Shown here: positions 1 to 8,738 of the stretch, piece after piece
Layout: each line of letters opens with the position of its first letter
Position numbering within the stretch: the stretch's first letter is position 1
Virus record (IMG/VR): IMGVR_UViG_3300013131_000036
Location: 1-64,000 of that record
DNA from: a virus
Length of the DNA stretch: 64,000 nt
Direction: 5' to 3' (one strand)
Notes under the pieces: generated by a model
What the model saw: only the letters and a program-made list of their open reading frames with translations
Databases searched by the model: none
What the model was told of the DNA's origin: nothing
Position numbers and translations under genes: made by a program

Positions 1-351
1 TCGATTGAGGAGGAAAACAAAATTCTGGATTCTTATCTGAAGTATCGTTCTGCTGAATTTGAGAACGATTCCAAGATTCAAAAGCTTCTGAGTGAAATTT
101 ACATACTGGAACTGGCCAAATACATAACAACCATCGAACTTACTGAAAAAGAACCAATAGTTTTGGATCTTAAAGGACAGACTATAGCCCAGAACATCCG
201 CACAGTGGAAAGTCTTACGGCTTCGCTTGTTCAGAAAATACTGGGATTTATTTCAAATATCAAAAATTTAGAAAATAATATAACCAGCCAGAAGATAGGT
301 GAGCAAACTGTTGATTTGAATCTAGATACGAGTTTCTTCTCCAACGTCTAA
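1..351 (+). CDS. Partial hypothetical tail protein (5' end outside window)
   Basis: The frame is open from base 1 to the TAA at 349-351, so about 116 C-terminal residues are visible and the start lies outside the window. The visible part is helical and rich in Leu, Ile, Glu and Lys, with no recognisable motif. It lies just upstream of the gp29-like and gp48-like genes. In T4 the small hub-assembly genes 26, 51, 27 and 28 occupy that neighbourhood, so a hub-assembly role is possible by position only. Identity is unknown. Confidence 0.6.
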   Translation, partial: SIEEENKILDSYLKYRSAEFENDSKIQKLLSEIYILELAKYITTIELTEKEPIVLDLKGQTIAQNIRTVESLTASLVQKILGFISNIKNLENNITSQKIGEQTVDLNLDTSFFSNV

Positions 352-364
352 AAAGTATTTTTTT

Positions 365-372
365 ACTAAATA
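365..372 (+). promoter_or_regulatory. Late-promoter-like element ACTAAATA
   Basis: Six of eight bases match the T4 late element TATAAATA. It ends 6 bases before the ATG at 379, and no Shine-Dalgarno sequence lies between. Confidence 0.45.
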
Positions 373-378
373 TTTTGG

Positions 379-2142
379 ATGACAAGTGATGAGACGATCA
401 ATCTCTTAAAAACTCTTTCTGAAACTGTAGATAGACTGGCTTCCTTCACCCAGGGAAAAGAGGAAGGAAAAGAAGATACCATCATAGGCGAGGACGATAA
501 GCTTTCCTCAACACTTTCCACCACGGAAAAGCGCCGGTGGGAAACCATGTCCAAAATTCTTGCCAAATCCATAAAAGATATCGTGTTTCCCAAAGGAGAG
601 GAAAAAGTAGGTCGTCCCGAATTTAAAACCAAACAAGTAGAAGATCTTGTTCTTTCTCCTACTTTTGAAAAAATTCAAGAGAGTTCCAACAAATGGTTAA
701 AAATGATATTGGCTGGACTTGCTTTGGTGGGAGGTGTTGTTGCCGGTGCAATTGCTGAAATCATAAAAATTTTCAAAGGTATAAAAACATTTTTTGGTGA
801 AACAAAATTGGGTAAACTTATTGGAGGAATATTTGAAGGTTTAAAGGCAAAAGTACCTAAAGTTATATTAGGTCCCATATCTAAATTTTTTGAAACCATA
901 GGAAGGTTGTTTCGTATTTTTGAAGCCGGAAAAGGGCCCTTACTTATAGCAACAAAATTTCCCAGATTTTTTGCATTTTTTGAAGATAGCATAAGAGTTG
1001 TTTTTAAAATTTTTCAAGTAGGAACTAAAGTAGGTAGATTGTTTGGAAAACTTTTGGGGCCAATTATGGCTCTTTTTGAAGTTGTTGTTGGATTAGTTCA
1101 AGCATTTACCGATCCTAAATTGAGCGACAAATCTTTTCTTCAAAAAATAATCACGGGATTTACACAAGGAATTTTGAACTTTTTTGATTTTTTTGAAATT
1201 TTTGGATTGGATCTTTTTAAATTTGAAACCATCCGGGATCGGATAGAAGCTATATTTAAACCTTTTCGGGAAGGAAAATGGTTGCAGGGGCTGCAAGCCA
1301 TACAAGACCAACTTCTTTCCATTCTTATTTCCATACCCGGTAAGATTGTAGGTTGGATCGTAGGATGGTTCAATAAAGAATTAGGACAAAAAATAATGGA
1401 ATTTTTTGATAAATTTGATCTTGGTAAATTCAGGGAAGCAATATTCAAAAGAATAGGAAAAATTTTTGGAGGGTTAAAAGATTTTTTCAGCTCAGTGGAC
1501 GGAAAATTAAGCCCCATCCTAAACTTTTTATTCAAAGCTTTGGGTGGTCCAGTTTATCTTGCATTTGTGGCTTTCAAAAAAGTTTTTGAATATGCAATTC
1601 CCTTGATGAAAGGAATAGGTTCTATTGTTTCCAAAGTTTTTGGTTACATTAAAAGTTTTTTTAGCATGATTTTAGAAGGAATAAAGTCTCTTGCCGAAAA
1701 AATTTCAAAAATACCATTCATGAAAAAAGTTGCTGATGAACTAAAAGCCATCGCAACTGAATCAACTGTGGCTGAAATATCAGGACCGGCTCCTACCGTT
1801 ACCTCAACTCCCAAAATGACCGATATTACAGGAAAAAATAATGTTGCTTCTGCAAATATTGAAGATCTTTTTTCAACGCAAGAAGACAATACCAGTGAAG
1901 CATTTTCCATGTTTGGGGACCAAGTGGAAACACTGAACAAAACAGGAAATGTAAACAATAAAATAGCAGTGGATCAATTGAGGGAATTTAAAAATCTTAA
2001 TCAAAAATTTGACATGCTGATGGAACAAATGGCAAATAATAGAAACATAGTAAACAATGTGGTGACTCAAAATTCCATGAATAGTTTTCCACAATCAACA
2101 TCGGTGTCTGACCTGAGAAGATATCACCGGGAAAGTGATTAA
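379..2142 (+). CDS. Tape-measure / baseplate hub protein, gp29-like candidate
   Basis: A 587-residue protein. After a charged N-terminus (about residues 1-105) it has a long run of amphipathic and hydrophobic helices rich in Phe, Gly, Ile and Lys, including a strongly hydrophobic stretch near residues 108-130 that could cross a membrane. The C-terminal 100 residues are polar. T4 gp29, the hub subunit and tail-length ruler, is 590 residues long and its gene also lies directly before gene 48, as here. Hydrophobic helical cores are typical of tape measures that must enter the host membrane. The assignment rests on size, composition and position, not on a catalytic motif. The start follows a TAAATA element and has no Shine-Dalgarno sequence. 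Confidence 0.6.
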   Translation: MTSDETINLLKTLSETVDRLASFTQGKEEGKEDTIIGEDDKLSSTLSTTEKRRWETMSKILAKSIKDIVFPKGEEKVGRPEFKTKQVEDLVLSPTFEKIQESSNKWLKMILAGLALVGGVVAGAIAEIIKIFKGIKTFFGETKLGKLIGGIFEGLKAKVPKVILGPISKFFETIGRLFRIFEAGKGPLLIATKFPRFFAFFEDSIRVVFKIFQVGTKVGRLFGKLLGPIMALFEVVVGLVQAFTDPKLSDKSFLQKIITGFTQGILNFFDFFEIFGLDLFKFETIRDRIEAIFKPFREGKWLQGLQAIQDQLLSILISIPGKIVGWIVGWFNKELGQKIMEFFDKFDLGKFREAIFKRIGKIFGGLKDFFSSVDGKLSPILNFLFKALGGPVYLAFVAFKKVFEYAIPLMKGIGSIVSKVFGYIKSFFSMILEGIKSLAEKISKIPFMKKVADELKAIATESTVAEISGPAPTVTSTPKMTDITGKNNVASANIEDLFSTQEDNTSEAFSMFGDQVETLNKTGNVNNKIAVDQLREFKNLNQKFDMLMEQMANNRNIVNNVVTQNSMNSFPQSTSVSDLRRYHRESD

Positions 2143-2144
2143 TC

Positions 2145-3377
2145 ATGTCAAGCTTTGTAGGAGATATATGGAAGTTTTCTGATAACCCTATTAATTTTGA
2201 GGGTCGGGACACAACCGGTGATTCCGCTCCTCCTGTTTTGGTTGGGGCCGGATATTCGGTAAGTTCTTCGATTGCTCCGGGATCCACTCAAAGATTGCGT
2301 GTGGGAGACAAGTTTCCAGTGGATGTTATCAACGGTTTTTATTGGACTCATACTCCTTTGACAAAAAGACAAGAAGTTCCTTACATATCCTTGAGTGAAA
2401 AACGTCTTAAAACCAACGCACTCATAGCCCAAGCTGCTTATAATTCCATGACCATAGGTTTATTTGATAAAACCGGATTAATTCAACGGGCTGGAAGATC
2501 GGTAGATGCCGCAGCACAAGGAAGAATAAGCGAACAATTACAAAAAGTTCAAAATTTTCTTCAGTCAGGTCCAGTAGGAAGCACCATAGATAAGCTTGGT
2601 GCCACCATTGGTGCAGCCAAAGAAAAATTTGGAAATTTTTTAGGAGGCGAAGGATTGTTTAGTCTTCCTCGATCTGATGGGGCCAGAAGTGTTTTACGTG
2701 TTTATGAAGGACTTTACATAACCGAACCAACCGGATGGGAATATACATTCCCTTATTTTGAGGATTATCAAAATGGAGTAGCCAACGATTTTGGTGACCA
2801 AAATGTGGGTGGCATAGGGGAAGGTGTCACAGCATTAGGAGCTGCTTCTCTTGTGGAAGGTTCAAGAAAAATTGCAGAAGATGTATCAGGTACAATGAAT
2901 ATCATGGAACCCGGTACATATATTGAAAAACCAAAATTTTATCAATTTCAAGACAGCGGAGATGAAATTACCGTGGCATTTCCTCTTTTAAACACAGGAC
3001 ACGCTACATACAAGGATGTTATTAGAAATTGGCAGTTGATTTATCTTTTGGTTTACCAAAATCGACCCATACGTTTTACCCGGGACTTGATTGAACCTCC
3101 GGTAATTTATGAAGTTTCATTGCCGGGTCACAAATATATGCCATATGCGTACGTCAGTCGTTTGGAAGTTCAATTTGTGGGATCACGCCGACCCATGGAA
3201 ATAACTTTCAAGGATGAAAGCAGCTTGGGCCAAGGTCAAAACAAAGTGAATACAATCATTCCGGACGGATACACTGTGCAAATAACACTCAAGGGACTTG
3301 TGGCAGAAACTCGTAATTTTTTATACACATCCCTTAATGCGGATCCTGTTACTGTAACCTCAACAGGAGGTATATAA
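2145..3377 (+). CDS. 48: Baseplate tail-tube cap protein, gp48-like
   Basis: A 410-residue protein starting 2 bases after the previous stop. The C-terminal half resembles the T4 gp48/gp54 tail-tube cap family: an aromatic block around PTGWEYTFPYF, a block around IYLLVYQNRPIRF, and a final strand pattern ending in RNFLYTSLN, comparable to the T4 ending NRASLYTGTF. The family caps the baseplate hub and nucleates tube polymerisation. Residues 1-190 are low-complexity and less informative. The gp29-gp48-gp53 neighbourhood supports the call; whether it corresponds better to gp48 or gp54 cannot be settled by eye. Confidence 0.7.
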   Translation: MSSFVGDIWKFSDNPINFEGRDTTGDSAPPVLVGAGYSVSSSIAPGSTQRLRVGDKFPVDVINGFYWTHTPLTKRQEVPYISLSEKRLKTNALIAQAAYNSMTIGLFDKTGLIQRAGRSVDAAAQGRISEQLQKVQNFLQSGPVGSTIDKLGATIGAAKEKFGNFLGGEGLFSLPRSDGARSVLRVYEGLYITEPTGWEYTFPYFEDYQNGVANDFGDQNVGGIGEGVTALGAASLVEGSRKIAEDVSGTMNIMEPGTYIEKPKFYQFQDSGDEITVAFPLLNTGHATYKDVIRNWQLIYLLVYQNRPIRFTRDLIEPPVIYEVSLPGHKYMPYAYVSRLEVQFVGSRRPMEITFKDESSLGQGQNKVNTIIPDGYTVQITLKGLVAETRNFLYTSLNADPVTVTSTGGI

Positions 3378-3379
3378 TC

Positions 3380-3751
3380 ATGATTGATCTGGGCCAACAA
3401 CAAAATGATATACCTGATTTGGATCCTTTGAATCCATCCCGGTATGAAAATATTTTTAAATTATATAAAGACAGTAACTCCATTTATTTTTATAATATTT
3501 TAAACAATATTGTTGTGCCTGAAAGTATTGATAAGCAGTTTTTTTATATAATAAAAATAAATCGACGTGTTCCTTGGACAACTATTAGTTATGAACAATA
3601 TGGAACAATAGACTTGTGGTGGTTCATATGTCTTGTAAATAAAATCATCAATCCTATAAAATTTGCAGAACCGGGAACCGAATTAAAAGTTATAAGAAGA
3701 AACTATCTAGCAACCATACTAAACATAATTCAAAAAAACGTTAATTTATGA
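3380..3751 (+). CDS. 53: Baseplate wedge subunit, gp53-like
   Basis: A 123-residue protein. The pattern SRYENIFKLYKD, then YYxI in the form FFYIIKINRRVPW, then TIDLWWFICLVNKIINP and PGTELKVI is the LysM-like fold shared by gp53 and related wedge proteins: a short first strand, a 'which position, which neighbour' aromatic helix, and a closing PGTxLxI strand. T4 gp53 joins wedges around the hub. It is shorter than T4 gp53 (about 196 residues). A good Shine-Dalgarno sequence, GGAGG at 3365-3369, precedes the ATG. The 3' end overlaps the next gene by ATGA. Confidence 0.75.
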   Translation: MIDLGQQQNDIPDLDPLNPSRYENIFKLYKDSNSIYFYNILNNIVVPESIDKQFFYIIKINRRVPWTTISYEQYGTIDLWWFICLVNKIINPIKFAEPGTELKVIRRNYLATILNIIQKNVNL

Positions 3752-5358
3752 GTTTGCCGTTGCCTATTACCAACCTGCAAAATTATGATGATCAGGTTGT
3801 TCAAATCAATGATATTTTATACAAATATAATATATTATTGTTTAATCCAGATTTGGATGTGGTCCGCATAAAACAGTCTGCAATAAAAACATTATTTTTG
3901 GAGGACAACCTAGACCTTTTTTATCACAGAGGTTACTTGATATATGACAATAAATTTGATGTTATTGAATCTTTAAATTCTCTTCAATCCAATTTTTATT
4001 CAACACCTTCTTTAATGGATGGAACACAGCGAGGAACAGGATCCAAAGGATATCGGTATCGGGGAGACGCCCGTGACTTTTTGATTGTGGATATCATGCC
4101 GGAAGTTTCTCCCGGAACCATAAAAAAAGGGAATATAAATGAAAAAGATCAGAAAGTTTTTAATCTTCGATTTGTTTTTACCATTTACGATACAGAAGAT
4201 ATTCGGGGCGATAAGCTAAACGAAAAATACAAAAAGCTGTATTTTCATGATTTTTCTTATCAAATCATGACAGAAAAAGAAGTATATTTCACAACTTCTG
4301 ATTATGTTGAAGAAAAGGATATTATTCGTCTGAATAATCAAGGACGTGGGATTGATACAGGAAATGCCATCCAAAATTTAATTAAAAAAACATTCAATCC
4401 AGAAGAGGGTTATAGTCCTAAATTTTCACAAAAATGGGACATAGGAGGAAGTTCTATTTTTTACAGTAGCCCTGCACAATTCAAAGCGATTGATGATCTT
4501 AACTATCTTTTGAGCTACCACGTAAGTTCTCCGGAATCAGATTATGATAATTGCTATCTTCGTATAGAAAGATATACCGATGAATGGAAACTGGAAAGTT
4601 TTAAAGATTTATTTAAATCTGCTTTCTTTAACTCTCCCGCTCTTTCTCAGTTTGGTTTATCTGAGTCTTCAGGTCCGGGGCTTGTTGAAAGTTTCTTTTT
4701 GGGAATGCCGATGGATGATTCTGCTGTATCAGATGTTCAAAACCGTATTCCTGATTTTGCCGGAAACATGGTAAGTTATAATGATTCCAGCATTTTAAAT
4801 CGTTATGAATTCACAAATATTTCCGGAAAAGATTCCCAAAACGAATTGGTTTCACACCTGGTTCATAGCCATAATTCAAACACAAATACCTTCAGAATAG
4901 ATTTTGAAAACAATAGTTTGGATACTGCATCTAAAACTTATTATGACAACTACGTGCGTAATCTAAAAGGATCCGGGGGCAATGCACCCGCATCTAATCT
5001 GTCCCTGAATCAATACAGAACCAAACAACAAAACATCAAAAATGTTTTTACCATCAGCAGCGAGAGTCAAACACAAAGATATTCATTTGGGCGCAATGAA
5101 ATACTTTATTCTTCATTGTTTCTGAACAATTGTATCAAGTTTAGAACCAAAGGTGTTACCAGCCGTCAAGCTGGTCAATTCATCAGCATACAGCGGCATA
5201 ATACTGTTCCGGACAACTATTTTGATGACAAAAATTTAGGCATATATCTGATAATTCGATGTGAGCATGTGTTTGTGGATCAAAAATATTTTAATGAAAT
5301 TTTTGCCGTCAAAACATACAATTATAAGGATCCTAAATTCACCGCCAAAACACTATGA
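3748..5358 (+). CDS. Baseplate hub protein, gp27-like candidate
   Basis: A 536-residue protein coupled to gp53 by an ATGA overlap. The last 60 residues have the signature of hub proteins of the gp27 class: a barrel strand ending in GIYLIIRCEHVF, then residues DQKYFNEIFAVKTY, matching the 'L-I-x-x-V-x-H-x-F' closing strands of these proteins. An N-terminal beta domain (about 1-110) is followed by a YRYRGDARDFLIVDIMP segment. T4 gp27 is shorter (391 residues). Placement beside gp29, gp48 and gp53 and before a separate gp5-like spike gene fits a hub trimer that carries the spike. Confidence is moderate because no catalytic motif exists in this family. Confidence 0.6.
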   Translation: MSLPLPITNLQNYDDQVVQINDILYKYNILLFNPDLDVVRIKQSAIKTLFLEDNLDLFYHRGYLIYDNKFDVIESLNSLQSNFYSTPSLMDGTQRGTGSKGYRYRGDARDFLIVDIMPEVSPGTIKKGNINEKDQKVFNLRFVFTIYDTEDIRGDKLNEKYKKLYFHDFSYQIMTEKEVYFTTSDYVEEKDIIRLNNQGRGIDTGNAIQNLIKKTFNPEEGYSPKFSQKWDIGGSSIFYSSPAQFKAIDDLNYLLSYHVSSPESDYDNCYLRIERYTDEWKLESFKDLFKSAFFNSPALSQFGLSESSGPGLVESFFLGMPMDDSAVSDVQNRIPDFAGNMVSYNDSSILNRYEFTNISGKDSQNELVSHLVHSHNSNTNTFRIDFENNSLDTASKTYYDNYVRNLKGSGGNAPASNLSLNQYRTKQQNIKNVFTISSESQTQRYSFGRNEILYSSLFLNNCIKFRTKGVTSRQAGQFISIQRHNTVPDNYFDDKNLGIYLIIRCEHVFVDQKYFNEIFAVKTYNYKDPKFTAKTL

Positions 5359-6209
5359 ACAACATAAAAACAATTGATCCGGAAATGGTATCGGCCCAGC
5401 TTTTCTTTAAAAAAGAATTTTATCAGTCTGCTTCAAACTACCTGGATTTTATTGGCAATCGCACAAAAGAACTGGATCTTTTTCTTGAATGGAACAAAAC
5501 AGATTATGCGAATGACCCAATAACAGCAAAAACAAATTTTTTTAAAAAATTAGACATATCCAATTTAGATGCTGATTTTGCGGCACATTGGTTGAAACAA
5601 TACAACACATCTCTTTCTGAGGTAAAAGACAAAGTAAAATTTGAAATGGGCGGTGATTCAATTTATTCCCGGGGTCAGTCCGATTGCGTGGGGTCGTTGG
5701 CAAGAATGAGCAATTACGCCAACAATTCGACCCAGCTTCTTTCGGATCGGGATATGAAAAATCTTCCGGTACCTTCAATTTATGGGGCTGGACTGGAAAA
5801 TCAGCTGAGTAACAACGCAAAAATAGTAAATTCGGCTTTTTCAAAAGCAGCTAACAGTTTGTTTCGCTATGCCGGTTTTAATATACAAGAAAAGGTTTCG
5901 GAAAATACACTTTCTCATGGTCAAAATTTAATACCGGACTATGGTCATTATCAAAGAATGATGAAAGTAGTTAATGATCTTACACAAAAACTCCGACAGG
6001 ATTTTAAGGATTTTTTCAAAGTTACGGAATTTTATTCCAATTATAATCCCAATAGCAGATCCACAAATGTTCAGGTTATACCTCCAACAATTGTCACGAC
6101 TCTTGTGGAGGGTCAAGTGCAATATCAAACAAAATTAAAAAGCCGTGCCGCCGACATTTTAACATCCTACACAAACAAAGCTGCTTTAGACACTATTCCG
6201 ATTTCTTAG
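5355..6209 (+). CDS. Hypothetical baseplate-region protein
   Basis: A 284-residue protein joined to the gp27-like gene by an ATGA overlap, so it is very likely a tail protein made from the same message. It is mostly helical, with no signal peptide, membrane segment or known motif. One part (residues 95-125) contains a Cys next to a short Gly/Asp segment, but there is no pair that would suggest a metal site. Its 3' end overlaps the convergent minus-strand gene ending at 6193 by 17 bases. No function is proposed. Confidence 0.6.
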   Translation: MNNIKTIDPEMVSAQLFFKKEFYQSASNYLDFIGNRTKELDLFLEWNKTDYANDPITAKTNFFKKLDISNLDADFAAHWLKQYNTSLSEVKDKVKFEMGGDSIYSRGQSDCVGSLARMSNYANNSTQLLSDRDMKNLPVPSIYGAGLENQLSNNAKIVNSAFSKAANSLFRYAGFNIQEKVSENTLSHGQNLIPDYGHYQRMMKVVNDLTQKLRQDFKDFFKVTEFYSNYNPNSRSTNVQVIPPTIVTTLVEGQVQYQTKLKSRAADILTSYTNKAALDTIPIS

Positions 6210-6654
6210 CTTCCAGGGTAACACTTTCTATACCGACCGAAGATCGCATCAATTGCTTTAAAATTTCTTCCCGTGTGAAAGTAACACGATTTTCATCGTT
6301 TGTGTTTTTAAGTTCCTTTTTGGAAGCTATGTCCAAGAGCTTTATTTCCTTGGCAGTTTTGTCTTTCTTTTCGGCCAGATTAATTTTGTTGAGGGTGTCT
6401 ATCGCGGCAGTACTGGCTTTGATAAGTTCAGATATTGCCAATATCTCTTTGCTTTCAGGACTGTGAGCTATATAATCCTTCATGGAAAGGATCAGTTCGT
6501 TGGTTTCTTTTATCAATCTGGCCGATTGTTGTATGACAAAATCTTCAACCTCCCCTTTGTCCAATCTTGTTTCCGGGCTGCGAGGTGTCTCAGAAAGTGC
6601 CTGAACTTCCTTTAATTGATCCAATAAATTCTTGACTTTAACCTTTTGATCCAT
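6193..6654 (-). CDS. Candidate terminase small subunit (gp16-like), coiled-coil protein
   Basis: A 153-residue all-helical protein starting ATG GAT CAA. An upstream TTG would add seven residues, but those codons overlap the TAAATA element, so the ATG is preferred. The layout resembles T4 gp16: a short N-terminal part, a helix around FVIQQSARLIKETNELI, a short loop with SPESKEILAISELIKA, then a helix pairing AIDTLNKIN with a charged tail. gp16 proteins carry a similar 'sPr-yEV-l-x-L-I' helix before 'N-x-d-L-L-d-L-h-k'. It stands alone on the minus strand between hub genes and gene 44. The large terminase is not in the window, so the role is inferred from pattern only. Confidence 0.4.
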   Translation of the reverse strand: MDQKVKVKNLLDQLKEVQALSETPRSPETRLDKGEVEDFVIQQSARLIKETNELILSMKDYIAHSPESKEILAISELIKASTAAIDTLNKINLAEKKDKTAKEIKLLDIASKKELKNTNDENRVTFTREEILKQLMRSSVGIESVTLEAKKSE

Positions 6655-6662
6655 ATCATATA

Positions 6663-6670
6663 TATTTACG
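6663..6670 (-). promoter_or_regulatory. Late-promoter-like element CGTAAATA
   Basis: On the minus strand it ends 8 bases before the ATG at 6654. Six of eight bases match TATAAATA. Confidence 0.45.
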
Positions 6671-6677
6671 GTCAATC

Positions 6678-7613
6678 ATGAATATTGCAAATAACCTATG
6701 GGTTGAAAAATATCGACCAAAAACCCTTGATGAGATCATTTTGGACAATAAAACCCGGGAATTTGTAAAAAATTGTCTGCAAAAGAAAACCATTCCACAT
6801 CTTTTACTTTATGGAAAACAAGGAATGGGAAAAACATCCTTGGCCAAAATCATAGTAAAAGAACTTGGTTGTGATTATCTTTATATCAATGCTTCGGACA
6901 CACGGGGAATTGACACGGTTCGGGATGAAATCAAAAATTTTCTGCAGCTCATGCCCAGCAACGGATCCATTCAGATTGTGATACTGGACGAATTTGATGG
7001 ATTTACGGCGGATGCGATGCGGGCACTTCGCAACATGTTGGAGGAATATTCTGAAACAAACCGGTTTATTTTTACCTGTAATGATATTAGCAGGGTAATC
7101 GAACCTATTCGAAGTCGAGTACAAGAAATAAACGTTTACAATCCTCCCATAAAAAACTGTTTGGAACGGTGCATCAATATTCTTAAGAACGAAAAAATTG
7201 AAATTAATGATAAAAACAAAGCAATAATTTCAAACAAAGTAAAAGCTTTTTATCCGGACATACGCAAAATCATATTTGAATTGCAGACATCCTTGGATCT
7301 TTCCATCAATTTGAATGATAATGTTCAAAATCTTGAAAGTGTGGCAGCCAATATATTAAACAAACTTTCAAAAGAAGATTTTGTATCTGTAAGAAAATAT
7401 ATTATAGAAAATGAAAAAGCATTTAATGCCGATTATCCGGATCTTTTAAAGAAAATATGCGAAGTTATTTTTTATTCAGATATGGATAATGAAAAGAAAA
7501 AGAAGTGTTTTTTGGAAATATCAGAGCATTTGTACAGGTGCAAACAGGTTCTGGATCAAGAAATCAACTTTTCTGCCTGTATTTGTAAACTACAGGAGGT
7601 TATTGGTTCTTAG
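6678..7613 (+). CDS. 44: Sliding-clamp loader large subunit, gp44-like AAA+ ATPase
   Basis: A 311-residue AAA+ protein of the replication factor C small-subunit type. The N-terminal WVEKYRPKTLDEII is the classical RFC box II. Walker A is GKQGMGKTS (46-54), Walker B is VILDEFDG (101-108), sensor 1 is FIFTCND, and the arginine finger lies in IRSRVQE. T4 gp44 is 319 residues and, with gp62, opens the gp45 clamp on DNA. The unusual point is position: it lies between baseplate genes on the plus strand, whereas the clamp and polymerase genes are 45-55 kb away on the minus strand. Its 5' end is divergent from the candidate terminase gene; its 3' end overlaps a convergent gene by 14 bases. Confidence 0.92.
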   Translation: MNIANNLWVEKYRPKTLDEIILDNKTREFVKNCLQKKTIPHLLLYGKQGMGKTSLAKIIVKELGCDYLYINASDTRGIDTVRDEIKNFLQLMPSNGSIQIVILDEFDGFTADAMRALRNMLEEYSETNRFIFTCNDISRVIEPIRSRVQEINVYNPPIKNCLERCINILKNEKIEINDKNKAIISNKVKAFYPDIRKIIFELQTSLDLSINLNDNVQNLESVAANILNKLSKEDFVSVRKYIIENEKAFNADYPDLLKKICEVIFYSDMDNEKKKKCFLEISEHLYRCKQVLDQEINFSACICKLQEVIGS

Positions 7614-8211
7614 GAAGATAGTTGTAAGTGTACGAAGCAACGCTGGGATTCTTGGAACCTTCAGCAGGTTTGGAAGGAATCTTAACATTTGAGTTTTTAA
7701 GCTCAATTTCAGAAGGTGTATTTTTGCCGTTACCCTTGTCGGTCTGTGAAGTTTGATAGGTCGGATTCAAATAGGTGGCACCCTTTTGCTTTTCTTCTTC
7801 AATTTCTTCCGGCTTGATGTTGCTGTTGTTAGGACGCTTCAAACTTTCAGGAACTTCCGGAAGATTGGGGTAATAATCCTTGTATTCCAGAATGGAAGCA
7901 GGAAGAGTCAGGAAATCTTTGTAAAGTCCGGGGGCCAGTTCCAGCGTGACATCACAATAAAAGTCATCCGCGTTGTTTGCTTCCACAAAACCGGGCTGAA
8001 CGCTGGGACGATTGGTTTTTACGGCACTCACCCGCATCAAAAGACCACTATCCGCAAACTGTTTGGCTTTTTCTAGAATAGCCCCACCCTGTTTTTGGAA
8101 CCATTCATTCTTCAGGGCACCGTCTTTGAATTTGACAATATCTCCAGTCAGGAATCCGCCACGGGTGTAACGGCTTATGAATGATTCGTACAAACCTGTG
8201 AATTTTCTCAT
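7600..8211 (-). CDS. Hypothetical protein, likely conserved phage protein
   Basis: A 203-residue protein. The N-terminal 120 residues look like a small beta-rich domain that starts MRKFTGLYESFISRYTRGGFLTGDIV, with a GDIVKFKDGAL strand that could be an SH3-like barrel. The last 80 residues are Pro, Asn, Lys and Ser rich and probably disordered. There is no signal peptide or catalytic motif. It is transcribed alone on the minus strand, divergent from gene 25, with a TAAATA element 6 bases before its ATG. Function is unknown. Confidence 0.6.
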   Translation of the reverse strand: MRKFTGLYESFISRYTRGGFLTGDIVKFKDGALKNEWFQKQGGAILEKAKQFADSGLLMRVSAVKTNRPSVQPGFVEANNADDFYCDVTLELAPGLYKDFLTLPASILEYKDYYPNLPEVPESLKRPNNSNIKPEEIEEEKQKGATYLNPTYQTSQTDKGNGKNTPSEIELKNSNVKIPSKPAEGSKNPSVASYTYNYLPKNQ

Positions 8212-8217
8212 CTTGAA

Positions 8218-8225
8218 TATTTACC
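8218..8225 (-). promoter_or_regulatory. Late-promoter-like element GGTAAATA
   Basis: It ends 6 bases before the minus-strand ATG at 8211. Six of eight bases match TATAAATA. Confidence 0.45.
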
Positions 8226-8244
8226 TTTAAAAACAAACTTTTAT

Positions 8245-8252
8245 ATTAAATA
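8245..8252 (+). promoter_or_regulatory. Late-promoter-like element ATTAAATA
   Basis: It ends 10 bases before the ATG of gene 25 at 8263; an overlapping TTATAAAA lies just before the start. Together with the preceding element it forms a divergent promoter region of about 50 bases. Confidence 0.45.
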
Positions 8253-8262
8253 TTTATAAAAT

Positions 8263-8736
8263 ATGGCCGCCATAAACCTATCCTTTCTGCAGCAACCACC
8301 CAAGGTAGACGACCATGTTTACAAAGATATTCATTTTGATTTAGAAAAGAATTACACCCGTGGTACTGAATTAGATAAAAAGCTGGAAATCAAGGATTTA
8401 AAAAGTGACTATGATTTGGATGCAATAAAAAACAGTCTTTTCAATTTGTTTACAACATTACCTGGTCAAAAAATTCTAAACCCTGTGTATGGTTTGAATC
8501 TTATGCAATTTGTTTTCACAAATCTGAGTGAAGCAAATGCCCGACTGATCGGTAAAGTTATTTTTGAAGGCACCGAATTGTTTGAACCGAGGGTTACCAT
8601 TTTAAATATTAATGTGAATGTAGATTACGATCAAAATCAGTATACAATAAACATGCGGATAAATGTGCCTTCTCTTAATCTTTCCAACGTAAGTATTAAG
8701 GGAGTTTTAAAAGATAGCGGATTCTACTTCATCTAA
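8263..8736 (+). CDS. 25: Baseplate wedge subunit, gp25-like
   Basis: A 157-residue protein of the GPW/gp25 family. It has the expected order: an N-terminal extension, DAIKNSLFNLFTTLPGQKIL, NPVYGLNLMQFVF, a helix ending FEGTELFEPRV with the conserved EPR triplet, then beta strands ending in a short C-terminus. gp25 clamps the wedge to the hub and starts sheath assembly. T4 gp25 is 132 residues. Gene 6 starts 2 bases after its stop, as expected for a 25-6 pair. Confidence 0.9.
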   Translation: MAAINLSFLQQPPKVDDHVYKDIHFDLEKNYTRGTELDKKLEIKDLKSDYDLDAIKNSLFNLFTTLPGQKILNPVYGLNLMQFVFTNLSEANARLIGKVIFEGTELFEPRVTILNINVNVDYDQNQYTINMRINVPSLNLSNVSIKGVLKDSGFYFI

Positions 8737-8738
8737 TT

